DNA of 56,252 nucleotides from Clostridium_AI sp002297865 (GCA_937903005.1 CALFNR010000084.1:1-56252); one strand, 5' to 3'. Shown: positions 1 through 9,026, counted from the stretch's first letter. Notes: generated by a model not told the origin, from the sequence alone. Numbers and translations are program-made.

Positions 1-782
1 TCGTAAACAACTAATACGGCTTGACCTGATTCCATCCATTCTTCACCAATCGCACATCCTGAATAAGGAGCGATATATTGAAGTGGAGCAAGTTCACTCG
101 CTGTAGCAGCAACGATTGTTGTATAATCCATTGCACCGTATTCACTTAAAGTTTTAACAATACCAGCAACTGTAGAGGCTTTCTGTCCAATTGCAACATA
201 GATACATTTTACCCCTTGACCTTTTTGGTTGATGATTGTATCAAGGGCAATCGCAGTCTTACCAGTCTGTCTGTCACCGATAATCAACTCACGTTGACCA
301 CGTCCAATTGGAACCATGGAGTCAATCGCTTTAATACCTGTCTGTAAAGGTGTATCTACAGACTTACGAGAGATAACACCAGATGCTACTCTTTCGATTT
401 GTCTATATTTTGTGGATGCAATAGGTCCTTTCCCGTCAATCGGTTGTCCTAATGCATTAACAACACGGCCTAACATAGCATCTCCAACAGGAACTTCAAC
501 TACTCTACCTGTTGTTTTTACTATATCGCCTTCATTTATATTTTTGGCATCACCAAGTAAAACCGCACCAACATTGTCTTCTTCTAAGTTAAGAACCATG
601 CCATAGATTTCGTTAGGGAACTCTAAAAGTTCACCAGACATGGCATTTTCCAAACCATGAATACGTGCAATACCATCCGCAACCTGGATTACGGTACCTA
701 CGTCAGATACTTGAAGTTGTGTGCTATAATTCTTAATCTGTTCTTTAATAACGGAACTGATTTCTTCCGGCCTCAAATTCAT
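1..782 (-). CDS. atpA: ATP synthase F1 subunit alpha, partial (C-terminus outside the window)
   Basis: Nucleotide-binding alpha subunit of the F1 head, which forms the alpha3beta3 ring with beta on the cytoplasmic side. About 260 N-terminal residues are present, starting MNLRPEEISSVIKEQI at an ATG preceded by AAGGTG. The Walker A motif GDRQTGKTA is visible, as is the alpha-type run GRVVNALGQPIDGKGP. The gene runs off the left edge, so the C-terminal domain cannot be judged. It follows atpH in the same direction as the last visible gene of the operon; gamma, beta and epsilon would be expected next. Identity is certain from the motif set and the gene order. Confidence 0.97.
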   Translation of the reverse strand, partial: MNLRPEEISSVIKEQIKNYSTQLQVSDVGTVIQVADGIARIHGLENAMSGELLEFPNEIYGMVLNLEEDNVGAVLLGDAKNINEGDIVKTTGRVVEVPVGDAMLGRVVNALGQPIDGKGPIASTKYRQIERVASGVISRKSVDTPLQTGIKAIDSMVPIGRGQRELIIGDRQTGKTAIALDTIINQKGQGVKCIYVAIGQKASTVAGIVKTLSEYGAMDYTTIVAATASELAPLQYIAPYSGCAIGEEWMESGQAVLVVY

Positions 783-812
783 GATACCTATGCACCTTCT
801 TTCTATTTGTAA

Positions 813-1361
813 TTAAGAGAGTTGTATTTTAGAAAGGCTCTTTGCCATCTGATCAATCTCTGTTCGAATACTGCTGTCTACAACTCTGTCACCAATTCGT
901 AGAATCATTCCACCAATAATGTCAGGGTTGACTTCGTAATGGAACTCTAATTGTTTGAAAGATGTAACTTCTAACAGTCTTTTTGTCAACTGAAGTTTCT
1001 GTTCCTCTGTTAATTCAACTGCAGTTGTTACACTTACAACTCCAATATTTTTATATTCTTTCACTTTTTCTTCTAAGTACTGAAAAATATGATTTAATTC
1101 ATCATAGCGCTCTTTTGTTACAACGATAACAAGAAAGCCTACCATGGTGTCGCTAATTTTACCTTTAAAAATATTTTCCACTACCTGAATCTTTTCATCT
1201 TTACTAATCTTTGGATGATTTAACAAAGTAACAAGGTCTTCATTTTCAGCGAAAACTTCTTTCACAAAAGCCTCTTCCTCTAAAATCTGTTCTAAAGCAT
1301 TTTCTTCTAAGGCTAGTTCAAAAAGCGCCTGTCCGTATGTTTTAGAAACTAGCTTTGCCAT
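813..1361 (-). CDS. atpH: ATP synthase F1 subunit delta
   Basis: Delta (OSCP-like) subunit that ties the top of the F1 head to the b-subunit peripheral stalk. It is 182 residues, the usual length. The helical N-terminal domain (MAKLVSKTYGQALFELA) and the C-terminal signature around 'VNPDIIGGMILRIGDRVVDSSI' in residues 150-172 are typical of the family. The start overlaps the end of atpF by 13 bases, which suggests translational coupling. It lies between atpF and atpA as in most Firmicutes. Confidence 0.95.
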   Translation of the reverse strand: MAKLVSKTYGQALFELALEENALEQILEEEAFVKEVFAENEDLVTLLNHPKISKDEKIQVVENIFKGKISDTMVGFLVIVVTKERYDELNHIFQYLEEKVKEYKNIGVVSVTTAVELTEEQKLQLTKRLLEVTSFKQLEFHYEVNPDIIGGMILRIGDRVVDSSIRTEIDQMAKSLSKIQLS

Positions 1362-1897
1362 GTTCCATCACCCATCTCTCTTAACGTTTCATCAAATAAA
1401 TGATTTTGAGTTTTTTCATCCATAGAAGTTTTTACAATCTTACCAGCCATAGCAGCCGCAACATTGATAATCTCCTGTTTCATCTCATCTTGAACTTTAG
1501 ACTTTTCTAACTCAATATCTTTATTGGCACGATCAATTATTTTAACAGCTTCTTCTTTTGCTTCGTTAATAATAACAGTCTCCTGCTTTAACGCTTTCTT
1601 ACGTGCATCACTGATAAGAAGTTCTGCTTCTTTATCAACCTGTTTTAACTTGCCATCGTATTCAGCTTTGAATTCTTTGGCCTGTTTTTCATCACGTTCA
1701 GCATTATCAAGCTGATCTTGAATATACTGCTGTCTTTTTTTCAAAAAGTTTCTTGCTGGATTGAACAGTAAGTTTGACATGAAGAAGAATAAGACTAGCA
1801 TGGCAACTGCCATTATTCCTGCATCTACAAGTAACTGTAGGTCCAAACCGAAGATTCGGTTATTCATCCAGCCTGTTTCTAACAGAATAAAGTTCAC
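1349..1897 (-). CDS. atpF: ATP synthase Fo subunit b
   Basis: Peripheral stalk subunit: one N-terminal membrane helix (about residues 20-42, LLVDAGIMAVAMLVLFFFM) followed by a long charged helix that dimerises and reaches up to delta. It is 182 residues. The start is a GTG, seven bases after GGAGG. The coiled-coil portion is rich in K, E, A and D and ends in the region that would contact AtpH. It sits between atpE and atpH and overlaps atpH. Confidence 0.95.
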   Translation of the reverse strand: MNFILLETGWMNNRIFGLDLQLLVDAGIMAVAMLVLFFFMSNLLFNPARNFLKKRQQYIQDQLDNAERDEKQAKEFKAEYDGKLKQVDKEAELLISDARKKALKQETVIINEAKEEAVKIIDRANKDIELEKSKVQDEMKQEIINVAAAMAGKIVKTSMDEKTQNHLFDETLREMGDGTWQS

Positions 1898-1940
1898 TTT
1901 CTTGCCTCCCTTCGATTGGCTTTTCTTTTATTACACAAAA

Positions 1941-2204
1941 CTAGAATCTGCCTAAAAGTGGGTTAGCGTATAATAATAAGAATGCAATAAGTAAACCATA
2001 AAGACCTGTTGTTTCGGCAACGGCCTGACCAAGAAGCATTGTAGACATGATTGTACCTCTAGCTCCTGGGTTACGTCCAACTGCTGCTGCACCGTGACCA
2101 GCTGCGATACCCTGTCCAATACCAGGTCCAATACCTGCGATAACTGCCATACCTGCACCTAATGCGGAAAATGCTGCTACTAAGCCTTCGTTTGTTATAT
2201 TCAT
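1941..2204 (-). CDS. atpE: ATP synthase Fo subunit c
   Basis: Proteolipid that forms the rotating c-ring. It is 87 residues from the ATG at 2204, which follows TAAGGAGG; a longer upstream frame lacks its own ribosome site. Two hydrophobic hairpin helices flank a polar loop with GRNPGA. No acidic residue is obvious in helix 1. The carboxylate in helix 2 is the glutamate in GQAVAETTGLYG. I cannot firmly tell a sodium-coupled from a proton-coupled ring by eye. Confidence 0.96.
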   Translation of the reverse strand: MNITNEGLVAAFSALGAGMAVIAGIGPGIGQGIAAGHGAAAVGRNPGARGTIMSTMLLGQAVAETTGLYGLLIAFLLLYANPLLGRF

Positions 2205-2241
2205 TGAAAATTCCTCCTTAAATAAAAAATAATTCTTAATT

Positions 2242-3006
2242 TTATTCTTCACCAAATGTGTCAGAAATAAATACCATAGTTAGCATACAGAATACATAAC
2301 TTTGGATTGCTCCAGAGAACACGTCAAAGTAAGCATGTAAAAATGCTGGCCAAGCCAATGTTAGAAGCTTTGGAAGCAAACCGTAAACTAATGCCATCAT
2401 CAGAGTTCCTGACATAACATTACCGAATAAACGTAATGATAGTGAAATTGGTGTAGCTATTTCACCAATAATATTGATTGGTGTTAAAATAACCGGTTTA
2501 AATAATGCTGTAATATGCCCAATCTTCTGATACTTAAATCCATTATAGTGGATTAAAAAGAATGTAATCAGAGCTAGACTAAGCGTTGTACCATAGTCAG
2601 CCGTTGGTGGTCTTAAGCCAAACAAACCTGAAATGTTCGATAAGAATATATATGCAAACAATGTCCCAATGTAGTTTGAAAACTTATAGCCATGTTTCTC
2701 ACCCATGCTGGAATTCGTCAGGTTGTCAACTGATTCAACAATCAGTTCGATGAAGTTTAAGAATGCACCTGGAGCCTTTGTAGGATCTGCCTTTTTAATA
2801 ACCCTATTCGCTATTACGCTAAATATAATTAACGTTAACATAACGATAAAAATGGCTATATGTGTGTTGGTAATATAGAGTTCTTGTCCAAATAAATGAT
2901 ATTGATGAAATCCATTAATACCAAGATCCAACTCATTCGACTTATCTGCTGCTTTTGCTGTCTCAGCAGCTAAAACAAGTGGCTGTAATGCCATCCAACC
3001 ATTCAC
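2242..3006 (-). CDS. atpB: ATP synthase Fo subunit a
   Basis: Membrane stator subunit carrying the ion half-channels. Several transmembrane helices and the conserved segment 'SLSLRLFGNVMSG', with the essential arginine, are visible. The frame is open from 3060, but the best ribosome site (AAGGAAGG, 7-base gap) points to the GTG at 3006, giving about 254 residues starting MNGWMALQPLVLAA. An in-frame ATG 12 bases further in is the alternative. It lies downstream of atpI and upstream of atpE. Confidence 0.94.
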   Translation of the reverse strand: MNGWMALQPLVLAAETAKAADKSNELDLGINGFHQYHLFGQELYITNTHIAIFIVMLTLIIFSVIANRVIKKADPTKAPGAFLNFIELIVESVDNLTNSSMGEKHGYKFSNYIGTLFAYIFLSNISGLFGLRPPTADYGTTLSLALITFFLIHYNGFKYQKIGHITALFKPVILTPINIIGEIATPISLSLRLFGNVMSGTLMMALVYGLLPKLLTLAWPAFLHAYFDVFSGAIQSYVFCMLTMVFISDTFGEE

Positions 3007-3059
3007 AAACTCACCTTCCTTTTCTTTATATTTTAAATCAAGCATACCATGATGGCACA

Positions 3060-3428
3060 CTATCTATGAATAAAAGGTTGAAAATATGCAGATATTTTTA
3101 ACCCCATCATACCAATAAATAACCCAATTGGATTAATTACTTTTGGAAAACAGAATGCTGTCCCAACTGCTACGAGCATTACAAGAAAACGAATCATTGT
3201 TTTCTTTTTCATTACTTTTTCAGCTGATTCAGGTTCGAGATCAAGACAATAATCCAGACTTCTATATAAATGAATCGCCATGAATGCAGAAAGAATACAA
3301 CCAATAATCAGACCTGTCACATAAGAACGTCTGTTATTCATTAACAATACCCCTAATACCGTAAATGGAACTGCATATAAAAGAATACCCAAAAGTAGTC
3401 TGTTTAATGTTTGTTTTGAATCTTCCAA
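3060..3428 (-). CDS. atpI: ATP synthase subunit I (AtpI-like assembly factor)
   Basis: Small protein with four hydrophobic segments, of the type encoded first or second in atp operons and linked to c-ring assembly or Mg2+ supply. The frame is open from 3524, but the ribosome site AAGGAG (part of the last codons of the upstream gene) lies seven bases before a TTG at 3428, giving 122 residues starting MEDSKQTLNRLLLG. TTG initiation next to the preceding stop suggests translational coupling. The sequence is weakly conserved in this family, so identity rests on length, topology and position. Confidence 0.8.
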   Translation of the reverse strand: MEDSKQTLNRLLLGILLYAVPFTVLGVLLMNNRRSYVTGLIIGCILSAFMAIHLYRSLDYCLDLEPESAEKVMKKKTMIRFLVMLVAVGTAFCFPKVINPIGLFIGMMGLKISAYFQPFIHR

Positions 3429-3432
3429 TATC

Positions 3433-3753
3433 TTACTCCTTATCAGTACCATTTTCACTCCTGCTATCTTCCTTAGAAGATTGACCTTTTGCAGTAAAGT
3501 GCCTCCAATATTCAAGCTCCTCATTTTCTCTCTTTAAGTCTTTCAAGTAGAAACTCTTAGTTAAATAATAGACATTTCGAAAGGCTGCAAGAACCCCCAA
3601 GAAAAAAAGAATAATAAATAAATAATGTGTTTTAAAATGCTTATCTAAATAATATCCAGCAATTACACATAAACATATTGGGGTTAGAAATGTAATCCCA
3701 ACTTGCGATATCATCGTCAATGCTTTTAAAACTGAACGACTTTCTCTTTTCAT
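3433..3753 (-). CDS. AtpZ/AtpI-family protein, first gene of the atp operon
   Basis: A protein of about 106 residues with two membrane helices (ISQVGITFLTPICLCVIAGYY and a second hydrophobic run), matching the AtpZ/AtpI layout. The frame extends upstream to 3804, but that stretch contains the promoter -10 box, and the ATG at 3753 has TTGGAG six bases ahead. I therefore place the start there. AtpZ-type proteins assist Fo assembly or Mg2+/Ca2+ supply with AtpI. The charged C-terminal tail ends in codons that double as the ribosome site of atpI. Confidence 0.75.
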   Translation of the reverse strand: MKRESRSVLKALTMISQVGITFLTPICLCVIAGYYLDKHFKTHYLFIILFFLGVLAAFRNVYYLTKSFYLKDLKRENEELEYWRHFTAKGQSSKEDSRSENGTDKE

Positions 3754-3793
3754 TTTATGCTCCAATATTTCTTGATAATTTTTAGATACTGAC

Positions 3794-3822
3794 ATTATAT
3801 ACACTTTGTTTACCTTTGTCTA
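3794..3822 (-). promoter_or_regulatory. Promoter of the atp operon
   Basis: -35 TAGACA (3817-3822) and -10 TATAAT (3794-3799) are separated by exactly 17 bases on the minus strand. Transcription would start near 3787, leaving a 34-base leader before the ATG at 3753. The promoter sits directly after the rpiB terminator, so the ATP synthase operon is insulated from the upstream genes. Confidence 0.8.
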
Positions 3823-3832
3823 CCTTAAAATG

Positions 3833-3856
3833 AAAAAGGAGTAGATAACTACTCCT
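3833..3856 (-). terminator. Intrinsic terminator after rpiB
   Basis: An 8-bp stem AGGAGTAG/CTACTCCT with a 4-base loop, followed on the minus strand by TTTTT. The stem overlaps the rpiB stop codon. Confidence 0.85.
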
Positions 3857-4277
3857 CAATTTTGTTTATTCTTCTAATATGTCTTTCATCATTAGAAAAT
3901 TCTGTATTTAAGAATGTATCTACAATCTTAATTGCAAGTCCAGGGCCAACTACTCTTCCCCCCATGGCTAAAATATTAGCGTCATTATGTTCTCTTGTTG
4001 CCTGTGCACTAAAGCAGTCATGGCATAAAGCAGCTCGAATTCCTTTTACCTTATTTGCAGCAATTGAAATCCCAATACCAGTACCACAAATCAAAATACC
4101 TTTCTCACAAGTTCCGTCTACAACGGCATGCGCTACTTTTCTAGCATACTCAGGATAGTCTACAGATTCCTCATTAAAACATCCATAATCTTCGAAAGGG
4201 ATATTATTTTCTTTCAGATACCCAATAATCTCTTGCTTTAAGGCATATCCGCCATGATCGCATCCAATTCCTATCAT
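3849..4277 (-). CDS. rpiB: Ribose-5-phosphate isomerase B
   Basis: Interconverts ribulose-5-phosphate and ribose-5-phosphate in the pentose phosphate pathway (cytoplasm). It is 142 residues, the standard RpiB length. The N-terminus MIGIGCDHGGYALK carries the phosphate- and substrate-binding D-H-G-G. The motif GILICGTGIGISIAANK contains the catalytic cysteine, and DANILAMGGRVVG is the third conserved block. Its start overlaps the end of the phosphatase gene by four bases. The Sua5-phosphatase-rpiB order is widely conserved in Firmicutes. An allose-6-phosphate isomerase (AlsB) would look similar, but the context favours RpiB. Confidence 0.93.
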   Translation of the reverse strand: MIGIGCDHGGYALKQEIIGYLKENNIPFEDYGCFNEESVDYPEYARKVAHAVVDGTCEKGILICGTGIGISIAANKVKGIRAALCHDCFSAQATREHNDANILAMGGRVVGPGLAIKIVDTFLNTEFSNDERHIRRINKIEE

Positions 4278-4729
4278 TCCTGGTCCTCCTCATTAAGTTT
4301 TATTAATGATTTCTTAATTAATCTTGATAATTCAGAAAAACATTCCTCGTAATCTAAAACAGTCCCTCCATAGGGGTCAATTACATCTCCCTCTTCACCA
4401 ACATACTCCTTTAGCGTATATAAGTTACCAGAGAGTCCAAATTCCTCTGCTATTTTCAATTTTTGTGCAAATGTCATCGTGATAACAAGAACATTACCCT
4501 CTAGATCTTCTTTTGTCAATTGAGTCGAAACATGATTATCCAATGACAAGTTATGATTTTCTACCACCATCTCCGCTTTCTGATTGGATGGTTCTGGAAA
4601 CAATACAACAAGCCCACGTGAACACACTTCAATTGTTCCATCTACTGACATCCCACGGTAAATTGCCTCTGCCATTGGACTTCTGCATGTATTTCCTGTA
4701 CAAACAAAGACGACTTTATCATACTTCAT
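4274..4729 (-). CDS. Low-molecular-weight protein phosphatase (YwlE-like)
   Basis: The P-loop C-x5-R-S appears as VCTGNTCRSPMAE near residue 9, and the general-acid loop as DPYGG near residue 115. These define the LMW protein tyrosine/arginine phosphatase family. The start is the ATG at 4729 after AAAGGTG; it overlaps the end of the Sua5 gene by 11 bases. The residue after the second P-loop glycine-asparagine pair is Thr (GNTCRS), as in YwlE-type protein-arginine phosphatases, where a Thr favours phosphoarginine. This is an inference from family knowledge, so tyrosine activity is not excluded. Confidence 0.88.
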   Translation of the reverse strand: MKYDKVVFVCTGNTCRSPMAEAIYRGMSVDGTIEVCSRGLVVLFPEPSNQKAEMVVENHNLSLDNHVSTQLTKEDLEGNVLVITMTFAQKLKIAEEFGLSGNLYTLKEYVGEEGDVIDPYGGTVLDYEECFSELSRLIKKSLIKLNEEDQE

Positions 4730-5807
4730 CAGTATCACACCTTTCACTACTTGAAACATCTATCACATGATATCCTGCCGCTTTAAGCAAACGGTTCATA
4801 ATTGCCTGTCCCAAATTATTTTTTGAAAAACATTCACCATATATATATTCTACTTCAAGGTGGTCAAACTCCCTTAATATTGCATACAAATGTCTTGCCA
4901 CTGACTCTTCATCTTTTCTAGAGCCTATGCTCATCACATAATCAGCCTTATATTTATTCTTCGTTTCTTCTGTTGCAATAACGCCAACCTTACAGTGGCC
5001 GTTTCTTTTTTCTTCTACTGCTTTATTAATGGCACGTACAACTTCCTCTTCTTGTCCATCATATAAAGTTAAATCTCCCTTTGGAGCATAGTGTTTATAC
5101 TTCATTCCTGGTGCTTTTGGTTTTAAGCCATCTTTGACTCCCTTTGTCAAAATCGCCTTATCAACCACCACCTCACCAATCACTGCTTCTAACATTTCTT
5201 TTGTAATATAACCTGGTCTCAAGATTGTGGGAACATCAGAAGTCATATCTACAATAGTGGATTCTATGCCTATACCAACTTCTCCACCATCAATTACCAT
5301 GTCAATCTTTCCATCTAAATCTTCAATTACATGTTCCGCCCTAGTTGGACTAGGTCTTCCAGATGTATTTGCACTAGGTGCAGCAATTAAAACTCCCGAT
5401 GTACGAATTAATTCCAATGCGATTGGATGATTTGGCATTCTAACAGCAACGGTATCTAATCCACCTGTGGTTCCATAAGGAACTTTATCACTCTTATTAA
5501 ATATCATGGTCAAAGGACCTGGCCAAAAGGCCCCTGCAAGCCTCTTTGCATTTTCTGGAATTTTATTGGTTAACACAGATAAGCTATTCATATCTGCAAT
5601 ATGAATAATTAGCGGATTATCAGATGGTCTGCCTTTTGCTGCATATATCTTTTTTGCAGCGCTGGAAAGCAGTCCATCTCCGCCTAACCCATATACCGTT
5701 TCTGTTGGAAACGCTACTAATCCTCCACTTTTTAAAATACTTGCCGCTTCATCAAAATCTTTCTTACTACAGGTATCCTTATTAATTTTCTTAACTTTTG
5801 TTATCAT
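4719..5807 (-). CDS. Threonylcarbamoyl-AMP synthase (Sua5/YwlC)
   Basis: Makes threonylcarbamoyl-AMP from threonine, bicarbonate and ATP for the tRNA t6A37 modification. It is 362 residues, the long Sua5 form: an N-terminal YrdC domain (PTETVYGLGG, KGRPSDNPLI, SANTSGRPSPT, ESTIVDM) and a C-terminal Sua5 domain from about residue 235 after the KAPGMKYKHYAP linker. The start has GAGG eight bases upstream. It leads the Sua5-phosphatase-rpiB cluster. A gap of only 14 bases to the amidase gene suggests one transcript. Confidence 0.94.
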   Translation of the reverse strand: MITKVKKINKDTCSKKDFDEAASILKSGGLVAFPTETVYGLGGDGLLSSAAKKIYAAKGRPSDNPLIIHIADMNSLSVLTNKIPENAKRLAGAFWPGPLTMIFNKSDKVPYGTTGGLDTVAVRMPNHPIALELIRTSGVLIAAPSANTSGRPSPTRAEHVIEDLDGKIDMVIDGGEVGIGIESTIVDMTSDVPTILRPGYITKEMLEAVIGEVVVDKAILTKGVKDGLKPKAPGMKYKHYAPKGDLTLYDGQEEEVVRAINKAVEEKRNGHCKVGVIATEETKNKYKADYVMSIGSRKDEESVARHLYAILREFDHLEVEYIYGECFSKNNLGQAIMNRLLKAAGYHVIDVSSSERCDTDEV

Positions 5808-5821
5808 TTATAAGACCTCTT

Positions 5822-6529
5822 TTATGCATTCTGTTCTAAGTATTTCTTTATGCCATCCCTAATAGCTCCTGCCATTTTCTTCTGATATTCATCTTCCGTC
5901 AAAAGCTTTGCCTCAGCTTGATTCGATAGAAAACCACACTCTACAATTACCAATGGACATTGGGTTTTTCTAAGCATATAATAGGAATCATTTGCTTTTG
6001 CAACCCTATGATTGCCATCTGCAATAACCGACTTTATGGTTTCTTGCAGTGTTTCCCCCAAAACCTTTCCTTTTTCCGATTCTTGATGATAAAAAACCTG
6101 GGCTCCTTTTGAGCTTTCCTGTTCAAAACTATTCTGATGAATACTTACCGCAAGAACTGCGTTGCTGCTATTTATTATTTCAACACGTTTTTGCATATCG
6201 GCACGTTTCTTATTACTGTCTGTACTTGCATACAAACCACAATCTTCTTTACGTGTCAATATTACCTCATATCCTTCTGATTCCAGCACGTCTTTTAGCA
6301 ATAGTGAAATCTTCAGATTAATATCTTTCTCAAGAACCTCATTAACACCAACCTTGCCAGGATCAAATCCTCCATGACCAGGATCAATCACAATAACTTT
6401 CTTGTCTTTTTCCTTTGTATCATTCGTCACAATATTGGTTGTTCCAAATGTAGCTACACTATCTTTTAATCCATACCCTAGTGCAACTACCAAAAGTAAG
6501 ATAACAATAACACCACAAAACTTTTTCAT
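5822..6529 (-). CDS. cwlD: N-acetylmuramoyl-L-alanine amidase, CwlD-like
   Basis: An Amidase_3 zinc enzyme of 235 residues. An N-terminal hydrophobic anchor (residues 5-20) is followed by the catalytic domain with VIDPGHGGFDPG, the glutamate in EKDINL, SIHQNS (zinc histidine) and VIVECGFLSN (catalytic glutamate). Length and a single membrane anchor without wall-binding repeats match CwlD, which with PdaA makes muramic delta-lactam in the spore cortex. That implies the organism sporulates. The Amidase_3 fold is certain; the CwlD role is inferred from length and architecture. Confidence 0.8.
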   Translation of the reverse strand: MKKFCGVIVILLLVVALGYGLKDSVATFGTTNIVTNDTKEKDKKVIVIDPGHGGFDPGKVGVNEVLEKDINLKISLLLKDVLESEGYEVILTRKEDCGLYASTDSNKKRADMQKRVEIINSSNAVLAVSIHQNSFEQESSKGAQVFYHQESEKGKVLGETLQETIKSVIADGNHRVAKANDSYYMLRKTQCPLVIVECGFLSNQAEAKLLTEDEYQKKMAGAIRDGIKKYLEQNA

Positions 6530-6594
6530 AGATTACAACCTAAAATTCTCTTTTCTATCATTTTATGAAAAAGTTTTGTTCTTATTCTTATTTT

Positions 6595-8295
6595 CTAATT
6601 AATAAACTTCTGTATTATATTCCAAACGCTGGACTTCTCCATTCCAAGCTTCCAGTAAGCCGTTCCTGCAACACCTGCATCAGATGCTGCTTTCATTCTT
6701 AATTCAACGGATTTATCATCTTCTAACCATACCTTGTTTAATCCTTCTTCTGTCTTAAACTCAGCATAATGCTGCCCGGTTTCCTCATTCCATTGAATTT
6801 TTGCTCCATTTGCATCTATAACAGCACGACTCTGTCCCATACCATATGCAGCACTAGATACCTTTCCATCTGCTTTTTCTGTCCAAATTCTTGTATAGAA
6901 AGGAAGACCTACTACAACTCTTTCTTTGTCCACATCCTTTAAGGTATTATCAATTGCATCCCTAAAGTATCCAATAGAAGATACTGAGCCACTTTCCTCT
7001 GAATTGCCATGATGTTCATCATAAGCCATTATTACTACATAATCTACAATCTGTCCCTGTTCTTTCAAGTCATAAAAACTATTGTAAGGAGCAGGTACAT
7101 AATTATCTACTGATAAAACGATTCCATTATTTCTACACTTGATAGATAACTCCCTTAAAAACTGAATGTAATGCTGTGCAGATTTAGATGTAATATTTTC
7201 AAAATCAATATTGATACCATCCAAATCATACTTAATTGCACTAGCAATTAACTCATTCTCAAGTTTTTCTCTTCTAGAAGTGTAAGATAATAACTGATTC
7301 ATATCCACTTCTTTATTAAAATCATCACACAGAGCCCACACCTCAACGCCAGAATTATGTGCTCTTGTTACATAATTCTCACTTGCCAATGAACTAATTG
7401 TTCCTTCATTGCTTGTAACAGAGAACCATGTAGGGGAAATTGTATTAATCCCTTTTGACTGATCCAATACTGTTAATAGATTGTTATTGGCATCTTGATT
7501 CGTTACTTGGTGCCAGCCTAGCGAAATGGTGTATTCTTTGCTGATATGAGAATACTTTTCTTCTACATAATTGTTTTGAAGTGTCTGATATTCTGCTGCT
7601 GTTACATGCTTTCCTTTCACATAACCAATAACACCATCCTGTGTCATTACCATTTTGAACTTAGCATCTTTTACTTCTTCTGTATCAACATAAGTTAATA
7701 CAGCACCTTCTTTTAACTGCACAAGTATATCCTTTTTTATACTTGCTCCACATCGAAGCTGTGTCGCTTTCTTTACTTTCGAATACAAATAATCCTGTCC
7801 CCAGTCATACTGAATCACAACACGATTAGGCTCTTCATATACCTCATATTCTATATTAGAAAATAATTTTACATAATTCAATGCAACATAAACCTTATCA
7901 CCAATTGTTTTCACAATCTGATAAGGAACAGTTGATTTACTCTTATTTACATAATAATCCTTTGAACCTATTTCTGTTTTTATCACTTCAGACTGAGTTG
8001 TAAATATCAATAAATTCTCATGCGTATCCCAATAAAAACGATGATTTAAGTATTCCCTCACCGTTTCATAGTCTACATAAGCAACACCATCAAGATATAA
8101 GCCCTGCTCATCCGATACTTTATTCTGCAAAATAACCATTACTTTGTCTGAGTCAACTTTGTAATACTCTTTCAAATCCATAACTTTCTTACTTGGTACA
8201 AGTTTTTTTATTGCAATTGCACTAATTGCTATAACAAGTACTATAAGCACTCCAAGTATCAACATCAAAAGCCTATTATGCTTGATTTTCTCCAT
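6595..8295 (-). CDS. Glycoside hydrolase family 18 protein with N-terminal anchor and SH3-like domain
   Basis: A membrane helix (residues 9-30) is followed by a region resembling copper-amine-oxidase-N/SH3 stress domains (about 40-235) and a GH18 barrel (about 250-560). The catalytic signature DGINIDFEN near residue 366 keeps the D-x-D-x-E acids. Similar proteins (YaaH/YdhD type) act on peptidoglycan or spore cortex. The start overlaps the upstream gene by 20 bases and has GGAGG eight bases before its ATG, so the two are coupled. The family call is firm; the substrate is not known. Confidence 0.88.
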   Translation of the reverse strand: MEKIKHNRLLMLILGVLIVLVIAISAIAIKKLVPSKKVMDLKEYYKVDSDKVMVILQNKVSDEQGLYLDGVAYVDYETVREYLNHRFYWDTHENLLIFTTQSEVIKTEIGSKDYYVNKSKSTVPYQIVKTIGDKVYVALNYVKLFSNIEYEVYEEPNRVVIQYDWGQDYLYSKVKKATQLRCGASIKKDILVQLKEGAVLTYVDTEEVKDAKFKMVMTQDGVIGYVKGKHVTAAEYQTLQNNYVEEKYSHISKEYTISLGWHQVTNQDANNNLLTVLDQSKGINTISPTWFSVTSNEGTISSLASENYVTRAHNSGVEVWALCDDFNKEVDMNQLLSYTSRREKLENELIASAIKYDLDGINIDFENITSKSAQHYIQFLRELSIKCRNNGIVLSVDNYVPAPYNSFYDLKEQGQIVDYVVIMAYDEHHGNSEESGSVSSIGYFRDAIDNTLKDVDKERVVVGLPFYTRIWTEKADGKVSSAAYGMGQSRAVIDANGAKIQWNEETGQHYAEFKTEEGLNKVWLEDDKSVELRMKAASDAGVAGTAYWKLGMEKSSVWNIIQKFIN

Positions 8296-8905
8296 TCTGT
8301 TTTCCTCCCGTACCTCTATTCACGAATAAAACTACTAAAACATATATGATATATGAGGATAACAGCCCAATTAGTGCAATCCAAATGATTAACACTTCTT
8401 TTCTCTTAGCCCCTGCCTCATCGATTATAATTTCAGATACGCTGCACTCTTCTATAAATTTTTGTGTTGTAACTTCATAGTCTGCTGCAACTGTATCCAT
8501 AAGCTGCTCATCCTTCCTAAGTCTTCCAAGCAAATTATAATCGCTGATTTTCTCTATAGTTTTTCCATTTTCATCTTCCGTTCCTTCAACTGGAATAAAC
8601 ACAAAATATTTTGTATCAAAACCTGTAGTAATATAGCAATTATACGCAATATTTCCTTTGCTATTCATTTTGTAATAGCCTGTAAACTCTAAAGATAATC
8701 CTTCCATTCTGACATAACTAATATGTTCATTATAGGCTTTTTCAATATCACTTTCCCGCCTAATGTTCGCCACCCGAAATGGATTCAAAACCATACCTGA
8801 GCAAAGGAGTATGATTGCTACTGCCAGTAATATTAAGGTTCCTGCCAATTCAAAGAAACGCTTTTGATTAAATGTCATTCCCTCTGATTTAATAGTTCTT
8901 TTCAT
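8276..8905 (-). CDS. Membrane protein of unknown function with two transmembrane helices
   Basis: I do not recognise this 209-residue protein. It has a hydrophobic helix near residues 18-40, an extracytoplasmic beta-rich middle of about 125 residues and a second helix near 170-192, ending in a short polar tail. AGGAGA lies three bases before the ATG. It precedes and overlaps the GH18 gene, so it may work with that enzyme at the envelope. It has its own promoter upstream. Confidence 0.75.
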   Translation of the reverse strand: MKRTIKSEGMTFNQKRFFELAGTLILLAVAIILLCSGMVLNPFRVANIRRESDIEKAYNEHISYVRMEGLSLEFTGYYKMNSKGNIAYNCYITTGFDTKYFVFIPVEGTEDENGKTIEKISDYNLLGRLRKDEQLMDTVAADYEVTTQKFIEECSVSEIIIDEAGAKRKEVLIIWIALIGLLSSYIIYVLVVLFVNRGTGGKQNGENQA

Positions 8906-8951
8906 AACTCTCCTATACTATAGCAATACTTTTTTGCACTTAGTCGTTCTT

Positions 8952-8981
8952 ATTATAGCACTATCTTAGAATATTGTACAA
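8952..8981 (-). promoter_or_regulatory. Promoter of the membrane-protein/GH18 genes
   Basis: On the minus strand TTGTAC is followed after 18 bases by TATAAT, preceded by TGC (extended -10). It lies 47 bases ahead of the ATG at 8905. Confidence 0.7.
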
Positions 8982-8999
8982 GAAAAAGCTAGAAATAAA

Positions 9000-9026
9000 T
9001 ATAGGGAGCCTGTATCGCTCCCTATA
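9000..9026. terminator. Hairpin, probable terminator
   Basis: A 10-bp perfect stem TATAGGGAGC/GCTCCCTATA with a 7-base loop lies between the small gene at 9101 and the next promoter. The U-rich tract on the minus strand is interrupted (ATTTATTTCT). Confidence 0.6.

Noticed and set aside
316..606. Plus-strand open frames inside atpA, dnaB, glgP, ileS and other long genes
   Set aside because: They lie antisense to genes with clear family motifs, have no ribosome sites and no recognisable protein content.
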